Source: Bacteroidales bacterium
GTDB lineage: Bacteria > Bacteroidota > Bacteroidia > Bacteroidales > F082
Assembly: GCA_030690365.1 (NCBI GenBank)
Contig: JAUYGX010000033.1
Span: 20,932-84,931 of the forward strand
Reading direction: 5' to 3'
Length of the DNA: 64,000 nucleotides
Of this stretch, positions 9,168 to 20,400 are shown one piece after another. The notes beneath the pieces are model-generated. The model made no database searches, was not told the DNA's origin, and saw nothing but the letters and a program-made list of their open reading frames with translations. The translations under genes and the position numbers were made by a program. Position 1 is the first letter of the stretch; every line of letters begins with the position of its first letter.

Positions 9168-9176
9168 GGCGCAATT

Positions 9177-10088
9177 TTAAAAGTATCTGTTGTTTTGATT
9201 TCTGTCGGGTGTTCCTTTTTTACCAAACTGATACCCGAGAAATATTTCATGCGAGCCCGAATTGAAATGACGCAGACTGGATGTGGTCATGTCGTACGAA
9301 TATCCAAATGCAAGCATTCCAAACCGACCTTTGACGGCAAAAGTGAAAGCATCGCCCGTGCGGTACGAAACTCCCAATCCAAACTTACGCTGGTACCAAA
9401 TATCCATGGCAATGTCGGCCTCAACAGGTGCTGCGGTTACATATTTGACAAGGAGTGCAGGTCGAAGCTCAATATTCTCATCCACAGTTACCCGATAACC
9501 ACCATACAGGAAAAAATGTGGTTTGATGATCCTGGTTAGTGGTGCTGCATTTTCAAACGAAAGCATGCGCGGAATGGAGAAACCGATATAGAATTTGTTG
9601 GTATAATACAACGTTCCCAATCCTAAATAGGGAATGGTTAGTTTGTCGGTAACGTAGAGTGGATCTGTTGGATCGATGTTCTCAAGTTTTGAAAAATCGG
9701 AATTCAGCATACAAAAACCTGCTTTTATACCTACCGATAGTGTACCCCGATCTGTAACGCGGACATGAGATGCCAGACTTAGATCGGCAGAAGTGCTGTT
9801 GGTAATCCCCAGTTTATCACTGATCACAGTCACTCCAAGAGCAAGTACCTTATTAATTACCTTGCTTTCCGCGTTAAACGAAAGAGTATTGGGGGAACCT
9901 TCAAAGCCCGACCATTGATTCCTGTATCTAAGACTTGCGCTGGCATTGTCGTTGGCTCCTGCATAGGCAGGATTGATTTCCAGGTTGCTGTTAAACTGAT
10001 TTTGAGTGTATTGTAGTTCCTGTTGTGCCTGTACCATCAACGTACACAGCACCATGACCAGTAAGATGAATTTTTTCATTTTCAGCAT
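9177..10088 (-). CDS. PorP/SprF family type IX secretion outer-membrane protein
   Basis: The protein has about 303 residues. It carries the family hallmark close to the N-terminus, QYTQNQFNSNLEINPAYAGA, followed by SASLRYRNQWSGFEGSP and amphipathic beta strands. PorP/SprF proteins are outer-membrane barrel-like partners of the T9SS; paralogues encoded next to a type B cargo help secrete or anchor that cargo. Here the cargo candidate is the upstream 1715-residue protein. A start at 10088 or 10079 (MKKFILLVMVL) gives a good signal peptide without overlapping the upstream stop; an ATG at 10109 would overlap it by 14 bases. The gene ends nine bases before the PorE-like gene. Confidence 0.88.
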   Translation of the reverse strand: MLKMKKFILLVMVLCTLMVQAQQELQYTQNQFNSNLEINPAYAGANDNASASLRYRNQWSGFEGSPNTLSFNAESKVINKVLALGVTVISDKLGITNSTSADLSLASHVRVTDRGTLSVGIKAGFCMLNSDFSKLENIDPTDPLYVTDKLTIPYLGLGTLYYTNKFYIGFSIPRMLSFENAAPLTRIIKPHFFLYGGYRVTVDENIELRPALLVKYVTAAPVEADIAMDIWYQRKFGLGVSYRTGDAFTFAVKGRFGMLAFGYSYDMTTSSLRHFNSGSHEIFLGYQFGKKGTPDRNQNNRYF

Positions 10089-10095
10089 TTTAGTG

Positions 10096-13000
10096 TTAGT
10101 ATCTGACATCTATGTAGGAAGCTCTTTCGTTTCCGGTGGGGAGCGTGAGTATGATGAAATAAGTACCCTGAACTAATTTGGTTCCATCCTGGTTAACGGC
10201 CTTCCAGTCGTTTTGATAATCATCACTTTGATATACCATGTTGCCCCAGCGGTTAAATACCTTGATGGCGATGGATTCACAACAAGATGAGTTTATAATT
10301 TCAAATACATCATTAATCCCATCATCGTTGGGTGTTATTCCGTTGGGGATGCTCATATTTCCAAACTGACAACAGGTGATCGTGTCGCAAGGGGTGTTGC
10401 ATGCAATCATGGGAAGACAGACCATCCCGAGAGAATCGGTGCAGCATGCTGTTGCAGCCAAACCAAGTTCTGGATCATAAATTCCATTGTGTCCTGTCAG
10501 GTACATGCAAAAACTTTCCAGGTTGGCATCTGCCGACAGAAGGGTGACTGTATAGGGACCTCCGGTTTCGCCGATACCTATGGGTGGATGGGGTTCCACG
10601 AAAGTGGAGTCGAGTACAACACTGTTGTCTGCCATATGGAAGTCAACCTGATAAAGTGGAAACGGTGAGTTGTTTTTTACGTAGAAGGTGTATTTGATCT
10701 GGTCACCGGAGCAGTAGAGCGAATCGCCTACAATGTTGGCGCAGGTGGGTTCAACCAGCTGGCAATCGAAACTCAAGGTATCAGTACACAACACATTTCC
10801 CTTTACATCGATTATGCTCACAAGCACAATGTGAGGGACTGTTGAGGTTCCGGTGAGACAGAAAGAGGCGAAATCAGGATAATTTCCGGGAGAAATCCCT
10901 CCTTCAGGAGCCTTAATTTTTATATGACTGGTGCTTACCGGTGGAATAATACTCCATCCCGACAAAAAGGCAAACTGGGTTCCTTCGATGCCGGTAAAAT
11001 CAATGAAAGCAATGTTTTCGGCATAATAGTTATTTAAAAGTGAGAGATCGTAACAGCATTTGGTCGGATCGTTTTCGACAGCTGTGATTGAAACCGCACC
11101 ACAGGGATCACAGGTGGGAATATCAACACAGTAAAGAATGCTGTCCATGCAACAAAATTGCGGGTATTGTCCGTTGGTGCCGGGTTCGGTATTCTGGTCG
11201 CAGGCGGATATAAAGAAACATCCGTTTGTAGCATCATTCGAAACAAGCAAGGTGGTTTCGATGGTTGCCGAGAATTGTCCGGGCAATAAATCAGGTATGG
11301 GAATAAACCGCGGATTAGCAATAATATCTGTATTTTGAGAGTAGAGTGTAATGCCACGCATGGTGAAAACAGAATTATTTTGAATGCTGAACTCCATTAC
11401 CTGATTACCATCCTTACATGTTGCACCGATATTCAGCACCGAAACGCAGGAAGTATCCACAGCAACACTACAGCCTTCATTTTCTAATATCCTGACGCAA
11501 ACCGTGTCGATTTGAGGTGCAATTCCCGTGATGAATGAAACCGTTAATTGGTTGATGCCGCTTCCGGCAAAACAAATCTTTCCCAAAGTTTGAAATCCGG
11601 CGGTATCAAGTGGGAGTCCATTATAATCGGAAGTTTCGGTAAAATCAACCTGGCTGGGCGATTGATAAGAGATGATACTCCAATCGTTGTCGTTCGATAC
11701 ACTTGAAATGGCTAAATTATCTGATGAAATAGAAATCCCGGTAAAATAATCCTGCATAAACGTGTTTGAAACTTCAATCAAATAACAACAATCCCCTTCC
11801 ACCATCGGAGTGATTTTTGCATCGATGTAACTACAGGTGTCTTGTTCAATAAAGTGATTTCCAAAGCTGAGTGTGTCGATGGATAGTCCTCCGATGGTCG
11901 TTGCTGTGTAGGTACCTGGAAAAACAGGTTCTGTTTGCTGCCAGTTGAGCTGATTTTCTTCTGATATAGTGTAGGAAACACCTACTGGCAGGTCATCGAA
12001 GCAATAGTAACCGTTTTCGTCTGTTGTGGTTGTCTGGGTGGTTCCACCACTCAGATTGATAGTCCAGTTCGGGAGTTTGGGTTCGTTACTGTCCCAGTTT
12101 CCATTTTCATTCAGGTCGCTGTATTTGAATCCACATAAGGAACCAAGCTGAGTTTGCTCACTCATATTGCCAAAAACCAAGCTGTCTTCAACTTGTCCTG
12201 CCAACAGCGAAAGAGTATAATTCCCCGGTGATGGTGGTGTTGTTTGTTCCCAGCCTTCCTGATTTTCCTCGGCAATGATGTAGGTCCCTGCTGGCAAGTC
12301 ACTAAAACAAAAGCTACCTAATGAGTCGGTTGTGGTAGTTGAAGTCAATGTTCCGCTTAGGTTGATTGTCCAGTCTTCCAGACCAGGTTCATCTGTATCC
12401 CAGAATCCGTTTCCATTCAGATCATTAAATTTAACTCCACAAATACGCGAAGGGCAGGCAATCGTAATGGCATCGAGGAAATTTCCCCCGGCCGATGACC
12501 CGCCAACGGGCAGTGAAATAAAACTCAGTACATAATTGGTGACACTACCACTGGGGAAGGTATAGCTTACGCTGTTCAGTGTCCAGGCTGTGGTAACAGC
12601 ACTAAACGTTCCGAGTATTACCTGTGTCCCGCTGCCAAGTGGAGCCGGCTCTATGGCCACACTCATATCGTTGGCAAACCCAACACGGCCCCTATGGGCA
12701 AATGAAATGGTTGTTGTACTTCCTGGTGTAATTGTAAAGTCCTGATAAAGTGTGCCAACCGTATGTGCATTGAGTTCAATAAATTGGTTGCCCGAATAGG
12801 AGGGTACATTCTGAAAACCATCACCCCATACTTCGATGTATTCTTCAGTTGTATTCCAACAAGGGATGAGTTCCGGATCGAAAAACCCTTGTTCTCCTTC
12901 ACCAACAACCTGATTATCTTCAAAGTCGGAATTACACAGAAAATTGCATGTATCTATATAAGCAGTGATACACACAGCATTTGTTTCAACCGGGTAGATG

Positions 13001-15243
13001 GTGTAACCTCCGGTGGTTGATTTTGCACTAAAGCCTGCGGTATTGCAATCAACCATCCCATTAACAGCCGTGTCAGGAATTTGTGCTTCAAACAAAAATG
13101 TATAACTGGCACCAGGAGACAGGGTGTACCCCGGATTGAAAGTGAATTTAACACCTCCATCTGAAATTGTTGACCCCCAGGTGCCTGTAGTGCAGGGTAA
13201 ACCGGTTGCCGGCCAGCCTGTGCAGATATTTTGTGTGCTTGTATATTCAGCAGTATAGTTGCCATCTGGTATCGCAGGCAGCATCTGCATCTGGAAATCA
13301 TTTGGAATGAGTGATGAGTTAGGACTACCCAGAATTGTCAGGTTTCCGGGCTGTGGAATCCTATCAATAACCACCAGGCTGTCCACAGCAATTGTTCCCG
13401 TATTCCTGATAGTAATCTCATATTGAACGGTTGAATTCGGACTTCCGAAGCCATTGTAAGTGAAATCCGGGTCAAGGTCACCCTTTACTTTTTTGTCAAT
13501 GCCAATTGCTGCAAAAGCACAAATATTGAACGTAGTCCTGCACAGGTTTTGTGGATCGGGAAGATTAGACCCTGAAATAACTGTCCATATCGTATTCGAT
13601 CCGCCAAGTGCGCCGTTACGAACAACGGCTTGAAAACATATCTTGTAGATGTTGGTGCCAAATGCCAGATCAGGTAAATTAAATTGAATATTGGAAGAGG
13701 GTACAATATCAGGATCGGATGAGAACCCGGTATAAACAACGCTCGATGTGATGGCTTCGAGCCATGAAGGCAATTGAACATCATAGAGTCCGCCGGTTAA
13801 GATATAATCTCCATTGTTACGGAATTCATAGCATAAATCAAGCGTATCACCGGTGTTTTTGCAACCCGGAATATTCTGATTAAGCACACATGTCATATTA
13901 GGTTGCGGATTGTATTCAACAAAAACTTCTTCTTCGCCTTCCTCATCGCAATTCACACAATCGGCTGCTCCAGAGCCAGCGCACATATAGGTAACCTTCA
14001 GGCTGTCGATGTAAGGTGGAGTGCCTGCATCGCCACTGCACGATGAAGTCAGATCATAATACAGGTATAAACTCACCGAGTGCCCGGGAAGAAGTCCTGT
14101 TGCCTGATGTTGAAAGAGTTTTGTATTGGTTGGTGAGGCATTTTGATCAAGTGCCACATTGCCAATCAAAGGAAAAGTTCCTTGTGAACCATTGTCACAG
14201 TCAAAATAATTAATGCTGCCAACCAGGTCTGCCTGGGAAGTGGTTTGCATAACTGAATTGCTGGGGGCACTTAACAAATGAACCTGTGGAAGGTAATTGG
14301 TTGCAATCAGGTTAAGGGGTGTGTTACCGGTATTTAAAATGTTATAGTTGAAATAGTAGGCTGTAGCCGACATCGTTACATTGATGTTGGAGTTGGCTGC
14401 AGGGGACACAGGAATAATATAGCTGGCCGGTATAGGCCCGCGTATTGTGCTTTTCGGAACATCACAGTTGGTTCCTTTCCAGGTTACATGGCTGATAAGC
14501 GTATCACCAAGCCCTTCGCTGCAAGGCAGCTTTACTACGTAATAGAAGCAATCATTTGCATAGCGGTTGAATTCGTTGACATTGGGGGTTATCGTATTTC
14601 CACTAAGTGTATAGGTATAGTTGTTTCCAACTACCGAGGTAATTGTTCCGATTGTGGGTGCAAGCACGATAGAAAATTCTGGATCGACAATTCTGAAACA
14701 ATCCGGATTGCCAAAACACACCCTGTAGGTTACTTCAGCAGTTAATTGATTGAAAGAAAAGAAATTATGTGATAAAGTAGTAGTGTTGTTCAATATTCCG
14801 TTCGATTGGCATGAGGAGTTTTCCTCGTTAAGCAGATCGTCGGTAATTGTTGCTGTAAACAAAGCTGTTGTTGTATCACCGATGCATGCACTCGGGCAAT
14901 TGAACATAAAACACAGGTTAAAGCTTATCGCACCAGTATTTGTGCAGGCCTGTAAGCTGCTTATGTTAACCGTAATCTGGGTACCGCTATTGGTAATGGC
15001 CAGGCATTCTGGCAAATTCGCAGCACAGCTCGCGTCATAACTAACAAGGACCGGATCGTAGTCAATTACCATAATTGCGCTGGTGGTAGCGGGTTCCCAG
15101 CCGATGGACACGTTTAATGGAAAGGATGTTCCGAGGTTATGTGCCGTAGGGAATGAGGGTTCTGCAAGCGAAAATCCGGTTATCTGGGCTTGCGTAAAAC
15201 ACGCCAACAGAATTAATATGGATAGTAACAATACTTTTTTCAT
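10096..15243 (-). CDS. Giant secreted protein with T9SS type B (gliding-motility-associated) C-terminus
   Basis: The 1715-residue protein has signal peptide MKKVLLLSILILLACFTQAQ. The N-terminal half holds repeated beta-sandwich (DUF11/CARDB-like) regions, e.g. VQYEITIRNTGTIAVDSLVV. A jelly-roll-like part lies around residues 760-920. Two SdrD B-like repeats follow at about 920-1080 (GVKFNDLNGNGFWDTDEPG and GFKYSDLNENGNWDSNEP), a calcium-binding type of motif, then Cys-rich beta domains. The last 90 residues form the type B sorting domain: IPNGITPNDDGINDVFEI, IKVFNRWGNMVYQSDDYQND and ASYIDVRY at the very end. It is a predicted adhesin or sheath protein exported by the T9SS, with the PorP/SprF partner encoded seven bases downstream. 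Start codon ATG at 15243. Confidence 0.87.
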   Translation of the reverse strand: MKKVLLLSILILLACFTQAQITGFSLAEPSFPTAHNLGTSFPLNVSIGWEPATTSAIMVIDYDPVLVSYDASCAANLPECLAITNSGTQITVNISSLQACTNTGAISFNLCFMFNCPSACIGDTTTALFTATITDDLLNEENSSCQSNGILNNTTTLSHNFFSFNQLTAEVTYRVCFGNPDCFRIVDPEFSIVLAPTIGTITSVVGNNYTYTLSGNTITPNVNEFNRYANDCFYYVVKLPCSEGLGDTLISHVTWKGTNCDVPKSTIRGPIPASYIIPVSPAANSNINVTMSATAYYFNYNILNTGNTPLNLIATNYLPQVHLLSAPSNSVMQTTSQADLVGSINYFDCDNGSQGTFPLIGNVALDQNASPTNTKLFQHQATGLLPGHSVSLYLYYDLTSSCSGDAGTPPYIDSLKVTYMCAGSGAADCVNCDEEGEEEVFVEYNPQPNMTCVLNQNIPGCKNTGDTLDLCYEFRNNGDYILTGGLYDVQLPSWLEAITSSVVYTGFSSDPDIVPSSNIQFNLPDLAFGTNIYKICFQAVVRNGALGGSNTIWTVISGSNLPDPQNLCRTTFNICAFAAIGIDKKVKGDLDPDFTYNGFGSPNSTVQYEITIRNTGTIAVDSLVVIDRIPQPGNLTILGSPNSSLIPNDFQMQMLPAIPDGNYTAEYTSTQNICTGWPATGLPCTTGTWGSTISDGGVKFTFNPGYTLSPGASYTFLFEAQIPDTAVNGMVDCNTAGFSAKSTTGGYTIYPVETNAVCITAYIDTCNFLCNSDFEDNQVVGEGEQGFFDPELIPCWNTTEEYIEVWGDGFQNVPSYSGNQFIELNAHTVGTLYQDFTITPGSTTTISFAHRGRVGFANDMSVAIEPAPLGSGTQVILGTFSAVTTAWTLNSVSYTFPSGSVTNYVLSFISLPVGGSSAGGNFLDAITIACPSRICGVKFNDLNGNGFWDTDEPGLEDWTINLSGTLTSTTTTDSLGSFCFSDLPAGTYIIAEENQEGWEQTTPPSPGNYTLSLLAGQVEDSLVFGNMSEQTQLGSLCGFKYSDLNENGNWDSNEPKLPNWTINLSGGTTQTTTTDENGYYCFDDLPVGVSYTISEENQLNWQQTEPVFPGTYTATTIGGLSIDTLSFGNHFIEQDTCSYIDAKITPMVEGDCCYLIEVSNTFMQDYFTGISISSDNLAISSVSNDNDWSIISYQSPSQVDFTETSDYNGLPLDTAGFQTLGKICFAGSGINQLTVSFITGIAPQIDTVCVRILENEGCSVAVDTSCVSVLNIGATCKDGNQVMEFSIQNNSVFTMRGITLYSQNTDIIANPRFIPIPDLLPGQFSATIETTLLVSNDATNGCFFISACDQNTEPGTNGQYPQFCCMDSILYCVDIPTCDPCGAVSITAVENDPTKCCYDLSLLNNYYAENIAFIDFTGIEGTQFAFLSGWSIIPPVSTSHIKIKAPEGGISPGNYPDFASFCLTGTSTVPHIVLVSIIDVKGNVLCTDTLSFDCQLVEPTCANIVGDSLYCSGDQIKYTFYVKNNSPFPLYQVDFHMADNSVVLDSTFVEPHPPIGIGETGGPYTVTLLSADANLESFCMYLTGHNGIYDPELGLAATACCTDSLGMVCLPMIACNTPCDTITCCQFGNMSIPNGITPNDDGINDVFEIINSSCCESIAIKVFNRWGNMVYQSDDYQNDWKAVNQDGTKLVQGTYFIILTLPTGNERASYIDVRY

Positions 15244-15247
15244 GGTC

Positions 15248-15727
15248 TTAATGTTTGATGATTTTGAAAGTTTTCAAAAGAAAGCCGTTATCAAATACCC
15301 TTAAAAAATAGATGGACGCAGGAAAGTTTTCCATAGAAATGGATGTTTCGTCAGCCCCTACATTTTGATTAATGAGTATGGTGCCCTTGAAATCGACCAA
15401 TTGGAAACTTAAGCTGATAAACTTTGCACTTTCAAGTTTCAGATGAATAAAATCCCGGGTCGGATTGGGATAAATACTGATTGACAAGTTGATGTCTTTA
15501 TAATCATCAATGCCCAGGACAAAAATCTCAAAAGGCATCTGCATCCCTTGAATAACAGTGCCATCGGGACTTTCAATAAAGGAATATGCCACCTGACCCA
15601 CCGAATAGCAGACCGTCCCACCACTACCCGATGCAGTTCCTCCAGAGGCAAGGATTGCCTCCTGGGCATGCAATTTCTGAAATCCGAATGCTATTAGTAA
15701 CATAACAAATCCAATTATATTTTTCAT
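15248..15727 (-). CDS. Small T9SS type A secreted protein
   Basis: The 159-residue protein has a signal peptide ending KLHAQ. A short mature part follows with ASGGTASGSGGTVCYSVGQVAY, a recurrent N-terminal pattern of small Bacteroidota surface proteins. The C-terminal type A sorting domain runs from about residue 80: SISIYPNPTRDFIHLKLE, then GTILINQ, IYFLRVFDNGFLLKTFKIIKH. The sorting domain makes up half the protein, so the cargo part is only about 60 residues. It lies four bases before the giant type B protein gene and 17 after the DUF1566-type gene. The role of the mature part is unknown. Confidence 0.8.
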   Translation of the reverse strand: MKNIIGFVMLLIAFGFQKLHAQEAILASGGTASGSGGTVCYSVGQVAYSFIESPDGTVIQGMQMPFEIFVLGIDDYKDINLSISIYPNPTRDFIHLKLESAKFISLSFQLVDFKGTILINQNVGADETSISMENFPASIYFLRVFDNGFLLKTFKIIKH

Positions 15728-15744
15728 GTTGATTGATGTTTAAG

Positions 15745-17100
15745 TTAAAAAGCGCGTATGGCACGAACATGCTGTAACGCCGGTTTTGCCTGTGCATACG
15801 GGCTTCCCAGAATAAGAAAGTTGCACCAAACCTGACTATCGTTAATTTCAGTGGATGACCAGTAATAAGCCAATGCCAATGGTGTGATAGTTGAATTTCC
15901 ACTGTTTAGGATAGCCAAATTTACGTTATAGCCACCTTCGTTCAACAGGAAGAGTTCCTGGTTTGCAGGTAGATACCAGTCGGAATAAATCCCTGTTCCA
16001 TAATCATCATTGGTATAATCGTTGCAGAGTTTTGCCGCACTGTTTGTCATTCCTGCCTGGCCCACAATCGCAGTAGTATTCGACTGTCCGTCCCATGTGC
16101 TTTGGGCTGTAGGGCCAATTTGGAGCACTATGTTGCTCCAGACTTCATCTGTGGACATATCAATCAGGCTGCAAATCAGGCCATGCTGTCCGGTTGGGTC
16201 CACAAAAAATACTACACCACCCCCGGTAAGGTCACCTTGATGATAAATACCACTGCCCGTTGTTGAACTAATAACATAGGGATCAGGAGTTGTACCAGTG
16301 CCGGAAACACTAATATCTGTGCCGGCGGTTACTTTTGTTTCTGAACCATCCGCATTTTGCAAACCATCCAGTTTTGTTTTGTCAATCCCGCTCATAAAGC
16401 CGCTTATCGTGGTGGTGGCATCCGCATGAGTATGGTTGGTTGATGCAAAATCAGGAGTAAAATTAATCCAGTTTGTGCCATTGAATTTTATTAATTGGTC
16501 GGAAGCTGGTGCTGAAAATAAGAATGGATTGTTGGTGATTTCGTTCCACGAAGGTGTATAATTAATTGATTTATAAAGTCCCACGTGATCTCCCCATCCA
16601 TAGGCTATAGTCCAGTCGGTGATGTTGGCTGTTGAAATCCCGTTTGCCGGAGATGCACTAAATACAGGATCGGCTTCCAAAATTCCTCCGGAAATACTTT
16701 CGGCAGTTTTTGCATATAAAGCATAGGGTACGCTGAGCAGTTGGCTGGTACCCGAAATGCTATAATTTGAGCCGCCTTCAGGATCCGTTTCAGTTTTAAG
16801 AAAATAGGGACCGCTTGCCCAGTCAATGGCTGAAAATGTGCCGTTAATTGGAGTTCCTCCACCGATTTCTAAATTGGCCAACCCATTAATACTGGTGGTT
16901 GTCAAATGTTTTTCGGCATAAACCGCAATTCCATTTGGTGTACTTTGAAGGATGCTGATCCTGACACTAACAGTATTGGTGGTCACAAGTATTCCGTTGT
17001 TATTTCGAACTATAAACTGATAACTCATTTTTTCAGGTGCCTGAGCCAGTACATTCAGGGTGATTATGAGGATTCCGAGTAGGGTAGAAATTTTTTTCAT
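15745..17100 (-). CDS. Surface protein with DUF1566/Lcl-type C-terminal domain
   Basis: The 451-residue protein has signal peptide MKKISTLLGILIITLNVLAQ. Residues 20-150 resemble a common Bacteroidota extracellular module (KMSYQFIVRNNNGILVTTNTVSV...LLSVPYALYAKTAE). Around residues 220-245 is HTHADATTTISGFMSGIDKTKLDGL, a pattern familiar from phage tail-fibre-like proteins. The C-terminal third (about 290-451) is DUF1566-like: STWDGQSNT, AKLCNDYT, DWYLPANQELFLL, YYWSSTEINDSQVW and VRAIRAF, a fold related to C-type-lectin-like or formylglycine-type folds without established catalysis. It heads the surface-protein operon; no T9SS sorting domain is visible. Function is unknown, probably adhesion. 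Confidence 0.75.
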   Translation of the reverse strand: MKKISTLLGILIITLNVLAQAPEKMSYQFIVRNNNGILVTTNTVSVRISILQSTPNGIAVYAEKHLTTTSINGLANLEIGGGTPINGTFSAIDWASGPYFLKTETDPEGGSNYSISGTSQLLSVPYALYAKTAESISGGILEADPVFSASPANGISTANITDWTIAYGWGDHVGLYKSINYTPSWNEITNNPFLFSAPASDQLIKFNGTNWINFTPDFASTNHTHADATTTISGFMSGIDKTKLDGLQNADGSETKVTAGTDISVSGTGTTPDPYVISSTTGSGIYHQGDLTGGGVVFFVDPTGQHGLICSLIDMSTDEVWSNIVLQIGPTAQSTWDGQSNTTAIVGQAGMTNSAAKLCNDYTNDDYGTGIYSDWYLPANQELFLLNEGGYNVNLAILNSGNSTITPLALAYYWSSTEINDSQVWCNFLILGSPYAQAKPALQHVRAIRAF

Positions 17101-17124
17101 GATGGATTTCTATTCATTATTTTT

Positions 17125-17400
17125 TCATTTTACTATTTCACCATTTTTAATCTTAATGGATGATTTATTTTTCAAATTTTTAAGTAACGACCTTAAAACC
17201 TCTATTTTTTCGGCAGAAACATTTGGATCGTTTTCCAAACTGACTATGGCTTCTTCAATGGAATTAAATTCGGTTACATTGGCTTCATCCGGGCTTTTTC
17301 TGATAATAATCAAGGGGGCAGTATCAGTATGTTTTTTTGTGAATAAACAAATCAGCTTTTTAAATGTCATTGAAATTTCTGTTAGATGTTTGTCAAACAT
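17125..17400 (-). CDS. Small hypothetical protein
   Basis: The 91-residue protein reads MFDKHLTEISMTFKKLICLF at its start, with a possible internal start at residue 11. The middle, PLIIIRKSPDEANVTEFNSI, is followed by a helical region (EEAIVSLENDPNVSAEKIEVLRS). It has no signal peptide and no family I recognise. It lies between the sensor kinase gene (76 bases upstream) and the DUF1566-type gene (24 bases downstream), all on the same strand. It is supported by position and by a plausible amphipathic composition only. Confidence 0.45.
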   Translation of the reverse strand: MFDKHLTEISMTFKKLICLFTKKHTDTAPLIIIRKSPDEANVTEFNSIEEAIVSLENDPNVSAEKIEVLRSLLKNLKNKSSIKIKNGEIVK

Positions 17401-17476
17401 AGGCTATGAAGCGATGAAGCGCAATAGCAAACAAACAGAAGGCAGGTTTGAAAAAACTAACGGTAGGATTTCGATT

Positions 17477-20400
17477 TTAAACGGTAACTGAAGAGTAAGG
17501 ATCCACCCTGCGATTCGTCACTTTATAAAGGGGAGGAGGGAGTGATATGATTACTTCCGTTCCGTGAGCTTCAGGATCAGTCACGCTCAGATCTTCAAAA
17601 ACAATGGGTTGTGTGAGATTCATTTTTGTGCTCAGCAAACGAAGTCGTTCTTCGATGATATGTATCCCTTTTGAAATGTGGTCTTCTTTTTTATGTTTGC
17701 TTGCTTCGTTAATTCCTATTCCATTGTCGGTTATCTTTATGATCAACGACCGGCCAATGACCGAATCAATATCCACTTTCTCAAAAGTAAATGCTACTGT
17801 AAGCATACCACTTTTACCCGAATTGATGATGCCATGCCAAAGGGAGTTTTCTACAAAAGGTTGGATGATCATGTTTGGAATCAAAATGGAATTGGTTTCA
17901 AGGTCTGCTCCAGTAGTAATTTCATAGGAAAAGCTCTCCTGAAACCTCAATTTTTCAATGTCAAGGTAGAGTTTCAACCTGTCAATTTCATCGGATAGCC
18001 TGATGAATCCCTTGCCTGCTGTATCAAGATTTTTCCTCATTAATTTGGCCATCATCGCAATGTAATTATTGGCATCCTCATACTTCCTGCTGTTGACCAG
18101 GTATTGAACCGAGTTCAGTGAATTTGCAATAAAATGTGGGTTCATCATGGCAGATAATGCCTGATGTTTCAGTTCGTTGATTCGCTCAGTAAGGGCAAGT
18201 TCTTTATTTGCCTTTAAAGTATTCAACTTCAGGCTCAACATTAATATAAAAAGACCTGTTATCACAAGGAGGAATATCATCAGTAAGTAAAACCAGGTGG
18301 TTTCGGTAAACCGTGGCAGAACGCTAAAACTCAATACATATGGTTCACTCCACAATGTGTTTTGAGCCTTGGCAATTATTTTGAGGTTGTAGGTGCCGTT
18401 TTTAAGGCTGATAAAGTTCAGGGAGTTGTAATCCGTTGTCAGCCAATCGTTATTCAAACTATACTTGTACGTTACCGAACCTGGTGAGGAAAAATGGATG
18501 GCCTGAAAGTCGATGGATATATCGTGCTGTTCAGGTTTGAAAATCAGGTTGTTGTAATTTATGTAGGTTGAGTCACCGGCTTTAACCTCGGTGACAATTA
18601 CTTTGGGAGCCTTTGGTTGGTAATGGTCGAAGTTGTCAATATCCAGTATCGAAATGCCATTGCTGGTTCCAATGATAAGTGAATTGTTGGTGCTGTCGTA
18701 AAATAACGAAAGTACCTCATTGGATGGAAGACCTGTTTGCTTGCTGAGATATTTAATTGAATTATTTTCAAGTAGATAAAGGCCTTTCATGTTCCCAATC
18801 CATTTCCTGTTTTGGCTATCAGAAACAATGGTTGTGGAGGAAAACAAATCATAATCAGCCAGTGAGGCAAAGCTGACAACCGAATCATTTTTGAGGTTGT
18901 AACTGGCGATACCCTTGTCACCAGCGAACCAAATTTGCTGATTTTTGTCTTCAAAAATGGAGTTTATCCTTGAGTTCAATACACTGTTGTCCGAAAAAAA
19001 TAATTTTGTCATTTCTAGATTACCCAGTGCATTGGTTTTGAATTGGGCCTTACATAATCCATGTCCTGTTGCAATCCATATATTATTTTCAGAATCCTCA
19101 AAAATGTCATTTACACGGTTGATATAGGTACTGTCGCCAAATAGAGTGAAATAGGCAGGAACTTCCTGCTCTGGTACAAGCGTTTGCTGAACAGCAATAC
19201 TATTTTTATGTGTTCCGAAAATATGTAAGCCGCTTTCGGTTTTACAAAACGAAGGTTTATTTAAAAGATAAAACCTGATACCGTGGTAGACTAGCTGAAT
19301 ATCTTCATTTCCCCCAAAAGTGCCGCATACGTATATATCATTGTTGATATTCTGGATGCTATATACCACTTCGGTCAGTGTCTTTCCGGTATTGCCTTTA
19401 ATCTGGTCGAACATCCCGTTTTCAAGAACATTGATGTCATTAAAGGTTCCTATCAACAATTTCCCTGATTTTTCCTTGGCAATGGCGTAAATATTGTTGT
19501 TACTCAGTCCGTCGTTTTCATTGTAGTTTTTCAGGTATAAGTTATTCAAACAATACACGCCTTTACCAAAAGTGCTGATCCAGATATTTCCTTCGTTGTC
19601 CTCAAGATAGCTGTTGACCAGGGTTTGCTGCAGGCCCATGGTTTTTCCGATATCGATAATTTCGTCAGATCCATTTGGAATAAAGAAAAATCCGCTGTTC
19701 ATTATCGAAAACCAGATGTTGTTCTCTTTATCGATAAGCAGTGCACAAACATCATTGTTACCGGCGATCTGAATCTTGATTTTTCTTATTACCTCCTTAT
19801 TCTTTACTTGATAAATCATCCCGCTGGTGCCGATGAAGTAAGTGCTGTCGATTCCTTTTGCCATTACGAGGAGGTTGGTATCGGGAAGCCCGGAGATATT
19901 TAGTATTGATAACTTATTGTGGTCGAGTTGATACAGTCCCGATTCACACAATGCAAGCAGTTGACCATTGGGAAGCAAGGCCAATCGGTTGATGTAAATA
20001 GGAGGTGATAGAAGCACCCGATAGGAAATCGGCATGCCTGTTTTTTCGTGTATTAAATTGATTTCACCCCATTTACGGTATGCATAGAGTGTTTGTTCAT
20101 CGCTTTTCAAGCTGTCGAGCAACAAAAACGAAATCGCCATACTTTTTCCATTAATATGGCGGCAATAGTCCTCAATCCGGCCATTTCTAACAACGTTGAT
20201 TCCTTTCTCATAATTTCCGATATATATTTCACCCTGTCTGCCTTCGGCCAGGGTAATAATTGAATTTGAATTCAGCCCGTCGGTGGTGTGAAAGTTGGTA
20301 AACCGCACACCATCAAAACGACTTATGCCGTTAAGGGTGGCGAACCAAATAAAGCCATCGCGACCCTGAACAATCTGGAATACAGTAGATGAAGCCAGTC

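Noticed and set aside
15745..17100. Prophage tail-fibre gene
   Set aside because: No other phage genes are adjacent; the gene has a signal peptide and sits in a T9SS surface-protein unit.
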